From: CAYZRY01 sp964630225
GTDB taxonomy: Bacteria; Bacillota_I; Bacilli_A; RF39; UBA660
NCBI GenBank assembly: GCA_964630225.1
Contig: CAZVUK010000014.1
Coordinates: 1-26,671, forward strand
DNA: 26,671 bases
Reading direction: 5' to 3'
Shown: positions 23,623 through 26,671 of the stretch, piece after piece
Position numbering within the stretch: position 1 is the stretch's first letter
Layout of the letters: each line of letters opens with the position of its first letter
Position numbers and translations under genes: made by a program
The notes under the pieces: model-generated
Told to the model about the DNA's origin: nothing
The model's database searches: none
Seen by the model: the letters and a program-made list of their open reading frames with translations, nothing else

Positions 23623-24044
23623 CCATTTTTGCTTAACAGTTTATCGATTTCTGATAAAATATCATCTTCTTCATCGATAGTAATTGTTTCGATTCCCATT
23701 TTACCAGCTTCCGAAGTATTGATATAACTGTCATCTAAGAATAATAATTCATTCGGAGCTATTTCAAAACTATCTAAAATATAGTTAAAATACTCTCTTT
23801 GAGGTTTGCGATAAGATATTTCACTAGATAAAAAGATTTTATCACAAGCTGGATAATTATATTCAAGAACAGGTCTAATATAGCTATCATAATTACTAGC
23901 TATCACCACTTTTATATGGGGATATTTAATCTTTAATCTATCAAATATACTGGGGCTAGCTTTAAGCCCTGCGCCTGGTTCTAGCAGTCTATCGTCTTTT
24001 CTAATTAATACTCCGATTAGGTCAAGAGCTATTACCTTGATCAT
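23619..24044 (-). CDS. Small HAD-superfamily protein (putative phosphatase-like)
   Basis: A 141-residue protein with a minimal HAD fold and no cap domain. Motif I is V-I-A-L-D-L-I-G-V-L-I, with the nucleophile Asp8. The second Asp of the usual DxD is Ile10; many HAD proteins of the D-L-G-G-V-L type also lack it, and phosphatase activity is then uncertain. Motif II is V-V-I-A-S-N-Y. Motif III Lys lies in S-Y-R-K-P-Q-R-E-Y-F. Motif IV is L-L-F-L-D-D-S-Y-I-N, followed by A-G-K-M-G-I. The layout recalls YihX-like sugar-phosphatases, but the substrate cannot be named. AGGAGG precedes the ATG, and it lies eight bases after the YlbF-family gene, so it is probably the third gene of the miaB operon. 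Confidence 0.8.
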   Translation of the reverse strand: MIKVIALDLIGVLIRKDDRLLEPGAGLKASPSIFDRLKIKYPHIKVVIASNYDSYIRPVLEYNYPACDKIFLSSEISYRKPQREYFNYILDSFEIAPNELLFLDDSYINTSEAGKMGIETITIDEEDDILSEIDKLLSKNG

Positions 24045-24052
24045 ATGGCCTC

Positions 24053-24397
24053 CTACGAAATGATTTTGTTTATTGCAAGTTCTACTGTTTTAGTTATTGT
24101 ATCAAGTTTTATTTGAATCTCTTCATTTAAATAATAATATTCATTATATATTGGGATTGAAAAAAGTTTTTCTTGAAAAAGAGCTAATTCTTTTTCTTCT
24201 TTAGTGGTAGACTTCTTGGCTACTTCTAGTGCGACAATATTCTTTTGTAAGTCTTTGATTTTTGCGACTAAGCTTGTTATCTCATCATTGAGTTCTATTT
24301 TCTTTCTAATAGCGATTAGGTCTTTATAAGTACTGCTTTCTTTTATTTCATTTAATGCTTCTTCAAAAAGAGCCGATAGTTTATCTTCGTTTTCCAT
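24053..24397 (-). CDS. YlbF/YmcA family protein (RicA/RicF-like)
   Basis: A 114-residue all-helical protein of the YlbF/YmcA family (DUF964). It shows the usual pattern of an N-terminal helix, the S-S-T-Y-K-D-L segment, a central heptad-like helix (L-N-D-E-I-T-S-L-V-A-K-I-K-D-L-Q), and the I-P-I-Y-N-E-Y-Y-Y-L-N-E-E-I ending. In B. subtilis, YmcA, YlbF and YaaT form the Ric complex, which affects RNase Y and mRNA processing, competence and biofilm. There ymcA lies directly after miaB (ymcB), the same order as here, so RicA is the best guess. Two of the Cys ligands described for the Ric complex cannot be checked, because this protein has no cysteine. It overlaps the miaB end by 17 bases. Confidence 0.8.
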   Translation of the reverse strand: MENEDKLSALFEEALNEIKESSTYKDLIAIRKKIELNDEITSLVAKIKDLQKNIVALEVAKKSTTKEEKELALFQEKLFSIPIYNEYYYLNEEIQIKLDTITKTVELAINKIIS

Positions 24398-25793
24398 CTA
24401 AACTCCATGTTTTAGCTGTTTCTATTTTAGCTTCGATTATCTTCCCAACAATGTTTTCATCAGAAGCTACATTAACTAGACGATTAGTTTCACTATAACC
24501 ATAGTAATAACCATCTTTTTTAGATTTGGCTTCGATTAAAACCTTTTCTATTTGACCTATTCTTTTTTTATTACTTTCAAGAAAATATTTATTAACTACT
24601 TTATTAAGCCTAGCTAGACGGTTTTCCGCTTCTTCTTTACTTACTTTATCTGGCAGTAACGCGGCCGCGGTGTTTTCTCGCTCTGAAAAGATAAAGGTGA
24701 AAGCATTATCGAACTGACATTTGTCAGCTAAAGAAATCGTTTCTTCGAAGTCTTCATCAGTTTCACCGGGAAAGCCGACGATAATATCAGTTGAAATACT
24801 GACATTAGGTATTTCTTTTTTAATTTTGTTAAACAGTTCAAGATAATCTTCTCTTGTGTATCTGCGACCCATCAATTTTAATATTCTAGTACTTCCCGAC
24901 TGAACTGGTAGATGAATAAAGGGAGCAATATTTGGATATTTAGCTATCACCTTAATCATCTCATCGCTAAAGTCCCATGGATGACTAGTCATAAACTTGA
25001 TGCGCTCGATTCCTGTTTTAGCAACATCTTCGAGTAAGTTTTCCATCTTGTAGGCGATATCTAAATCTTTACCATAGGCGTTGACATTTTGGCCAAGTAA
25101 AGTAACTTCTTTATAGCCTTCGACTTTTAAATCTTCGATTTCTTTTATTATGTCTTCGGGCTTTCTACTGCGCTGAGCACCCCTTGTGAAGGGAACAATG
25201 CAATAAGTACAGAATTTATCACAGCCATATATTATATTGACAAAAGCCTTGATATCACTAAGTCTTTTAAGAGGCATTCCCTCGACGATATCCCCTTCAA
25301 AGCTCTCTACTTCAATTTGGAGGCTATCGTTTGTTAAACTGTGTTTAATTAGCCTTGGAAGAGCATCTATATTATGTGTTCCAAAGACAAAGTTGAGCCA
25401 TTTGTATTTATCAAATATTTTTTTAGCTACACCTTCTTCCTGACTCATGCAACCACCAAGTCCAACTATCATATCAGGATTGCTCATTTCTTTAACATGC
25501 TTAAATCTTCCGAGCATCCCGAAAGCTTTATTATGAGCATTTTCTCTAATTGAACAAGTATTAAGAATAGCTAGATCAGCTTTGCGATAATCTTCGGTTT
25601 CTTCAAAACCCATAGCTTCGATCAAAGCTTTCATATGTTCACTATCATGTTCATTCATCTGACATCCATAAGTTCTCAAAAAGTAGGTCTTACCCCTTGC
25701 AATACCTATTAAACTATCATCTATATCATAATGTCTAGTCAGAGCTTTAGCTTTACTTCTCTTCCTAGCTTCTACATAATCTGGAAACTCCAT
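24381..25793 (-). CDS. miaB: tRNA-2-methylthio-N6-dimethylallyladenosine synthase MiaB
   Basis: A radical-SAM methylthiotransferase that converts i6A to ms2i6A at tRNA position 37. The 470-residue protein carries two iron-sulfur sites. The N-terminal UPF0004 domain has Cys44 (T-Y-G-C-Q-M-N), Cys80 (L-N-T-C-S-I-R-E-N-A) and Cys115 (G-G-C-M-S-Q). The radical-SAM motif is Cys191, Cys195 and Cys198 in Y-G-C-D-K-F-C-T-Y-C. P-F-T-R-G, H-L-P-V-Q-S-G-S and a C-terminal TRAM domain follow. The N-T-C-S-I-R-E-N-A block and the Bacillus-like neighbour ymcA favour MiaB over MtaB or RimO. It has its own promoter and a GAGGT ribosome site. Confidence 0.96.
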   Translation of the reverse strand: MEFPDYVEARKRSKAKALTRHYDIDDSLIGIARGKTYFLRTYGCQMNEHDSEHMKALIEAMGFEETEDYRKADLAILNTCSIRENAHNKAFGMLGRFKHVKEMSNPDMIVGLGGCMSQEEGVAKKIFDKYKWLNFVFGTHNIDALPRLIKHSLTNDSLQIEVESFEGDIVEGMPLKRLSDIKAFVNIIYGCDKFCTYCIVPFTRGAQRSRKPEDIIKEIEDLKVEGYKEVTLLGQNVNAYGKDLDIAYKMENLLEDVAKTGIERIKFMTSHPWDFSDEMIKVIAKYPNIAPFIHLPVQSGSTRILKLMGRRYTREDYLELFNKIKKEIPNVSISTDIIVGFPGETDEDFEETISLADKCQFDNAFTFIFSERENTAAALLPDKVSKEEAENRLARLNKVVNKYFLESNKKRIGQIEKVLIEAKSKKDGYYYGYSETNRLVNVASDENIVGKIIEAKIETAKTWSLDGKRR

Positions 25794-25810
25794 ACATACC
25801 TCACTAATCT

Positions 25811-25839
25811 ATTATACTAAAAAAGTAATATTTTACTAA
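25811..25839 (-). promoter_or_regulatory. Probable promoter of miaB
   Basis: A TATAAT -10 (25811-25816) lies about 18 bases before the miaB ATG. The best -35 at 17 bases is TTAGTA (25834-25839), a weak match that falls within the loop of the preceding terminator. Confidence 0.55.
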
Positions 25840-25849
25840 ATATTACTTT
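25817..25849 (-). terminator. Rho-independent terminator after the ankyrin-like gene
   Basis: AAAGTAATATTT and AAATATTACTTT make a perfect 12-bp stem with a 4-base loop (25822-25849), followed by TTTTAG on the minus strand; with the TTT ending the stem the T-run is six long. The stop codon of the ankyrin-like gene lies in the hairpin. The stem is nearly all A-T. Confidence 0.75.
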
Positions 25850-26528
25850 CTAATAATACATTATTTATAATTAATTCTATTTCTTTTGTACTATTTTTAA
25901 ATAGACCATCTTTTATCTTATCAAAGTTTTCTTTCAAATCTTCGATAAGTTTAGTCATTCTAGGGACTAACTGCCTATCTTCTAAATTATCGACAATTAT
26001 TTGAATAATATTTATCTTGCTGTACATTCCATACTGATTAGATTTTATATAAGTATCATATATCTTTTTAAATGAAGCTATATCGATACTATTAAATCTT
26101 TCATCCTCAAGTATTTTAAATGTCGAATAGATATGGTTTCCACTTATCGACTTATCGAGTATTGTTTCACCATCGTTATTCTTCATATTGGGAATAAAAT
26201 CTTTATTCTTTAATAATTGTTTAATAAGATCCATTATTTTTACATTTTGAATTGATACTAGGATATGGGCAAAAGTATTACCATCTTTATCTTGGGCATT
26301 TACTTCCCATTTTATATTCTTCATGTGCTTAAGCACTAAATTATACTGTCCAGCTTTTAATAATCTAACTATTACGCTAGATCCATTATCATCACAGGTA
26401 TTTATATCTACCTTTTTCTTCGAAAGAAGTTGATCGACAATATTATAATGTTCCTCTTTGATCAATTCGAAAATCAGGGACGGTTCCTCTTCACAAGCAG
26501 TTATAGCCTGCAGTTCGTCATAAAACAT
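25836..26528 (-). CDS. Ankyrin-repeat-like protein
   Basis: A 230-residue protein with about three or four degenerate ankyrin repeats in its first 140 residues. The D-x-x-G-x-[ST] turn starts are visible: D-D-N-G-S-S-V-I-V-R-L-L, D-K-D-G-N-T-F-A-H-I-L, and N-N-D-G-E-T-I-L-D-K-S. Each is followed by paired helices ending in L-L-K/S. The last 90 residues are helical without clear repeats. There is no signal peptide or membrane helix, so it is probably a cytosolic protein-binding module; the partner is unknown. It stands alone with a strong promoter (TTGACA-17-TAAAAT) and its own terminator, so it is expressed independently of miaB. AGAGGTG lies eight bases before the ATG. Confidence 0.75.
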   Translation of the reverse strand: MFYDELQAITACEEEPSLIFELIKEEHYNIVDQLLSKKKVDINTCDDNGSSVIVRLLKAGQYNLVLKHMKNIKWEVNAQDKDGNTFAHILVSIQNVKIMDLIKQLLKNKDFIPNMKNNDGETILDKSISGNHIYSTFKILEDERFNSIDIASFKKIYDTYIKSNQYGMYSKINIIQIIVDNLEDRQLVPRMTKLIEDLKENFDKIKDGLFKNSTKEIELIINNVLLESNI

Positions 26529-26564
26529 TTAAATTACACCTCTCATTTAACGTGACAAGAACAT

Positions 26565-26593
26565 ATTTTAACATAAAGAAGTCATTTTGTCAA
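26565..26593 (-). promoter_or_regulatory. Strong sigma-A-type promoter of the ankyrin-like gene
   Basis: TTGACA (26588-26593), a 17-base spacer and TAAAAT (26565-26570), with a TGT extension in front of the -10. The leader to the ATG is about 30 bases. Confidence 0.82.
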
Positions 26594-26671
26594 ATTTAGA
26601 GGCATTAAAAAACTCCCTATAAATGGAAACATTAAGTGTCCGCTTTTTCATGATTCAATGATAATTATGTT

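Noticed and set aside
23573..23626. Longer rpsP start
   Set aside because: It would cover the -10 and spacer and run into the -35 of the rpsP promoter, add residues not found in S16, and ignore the GGAGG-backed ATG at 23572.
147..26528. Mycoplasma-type genetic code (TGA as Trp)
   Set aside because: All core proteins are full length with TGA read as stop, Trp is TGG, and the HAD gene ends with TGA at the right place.
1..26671. CRISPR array, tRNA, rRNA or riboswitch
   Set aside because: No regularly spaced direct repeats and no cloverleaf-like or conserved RNA sequence was seen in the gaps. The gaps are short and are filled by promoters and terminators. Detection was by eye, so a divergent small RNA could be missed.

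Overview
The window is AT-rich and every supported gene lies on the minus strand, so genes read from high to low coordinates. Gene content is that of a small-genome, low-GC Firmicutes/Tenericutes-type bacterium (Bacilli, possibly an uncultured relative of the Mollicutes). The neighbourhoods ruvA-ruvB-queA, miaB-ricA-like, rpsP-khpA and uppS-cdsA-rseP are Bacillus-like, and addAB replaces recBCD. TGA is used as a stop (the HAD gene) and Trp is TGG, so the standard bacterial code applies rather than the Mycoplasma code. The lineage assignment is inference from gene content only.

Layout, right to left in transcription order. (1) 25836-26528: a short ankyrin-repeat protein with its own promoter and terminator. 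(2) 23619-25793: miaB, a YlbF/YmcA-family gene and a small HAD-like protein. (3) 22908-23572: rpsP and khpA, from a consensus promoter, ended by a hairpin terminator. (4) 20064-22838: uppS, cdsA, rseP and a small membrane ORF, forming an envelope-lipid and membrane-protease operon. (5) 15537-19941: smc, a leucine-rich-repeat protein and a decayed gene. (6) 13975-15465: a single gene for a transglutaminase-fold protein whose catalytic Cys appears to be Ser. (7) 5908-13909: ruvA, ruvB, queA, addB and addA, packed with overlaps, a double-strand-break repair and recombination operon carrying one tRNA-modification gene. (8) 3625-5841: a PilC/GspF/ComGB-like platform protein and a prepilin peptidase. 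(9) 2303-3577: trigger factor. (10) 147-2191: an unknown single-pass membrane protein and a phosphomannomutase/phosphoglucomutase. (11) 1-61: the start of a type IV pilin-like gene that runs off the left edge.

The left third holds parts of a type IV pilus or competence-type pseudopilus: a prepilin N-terminus, the peptidase that would process it, and the inner-membrane platform. The pilin start as given is out of frame with its prepilin signal by one base in an A-run, which is either a sequence error or a real frameshift. The pilC and pilin promoters share the same 12-base extended -10 sequence.

Most of the window is conserved housekeeping. The least explained parts are the Cys-to-Ser transglutaminase-like protein, the LRR gene coupled to a short-armed smc, the multiply frameshifted remnant downstream of it, the bitopic protein upstream of pmm, and the small ORF coupled to rseP. 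No CRISPR array, tRNA, rRNA or intact mobile element is visible, and no clear defence system or other new multi-gene system was found.
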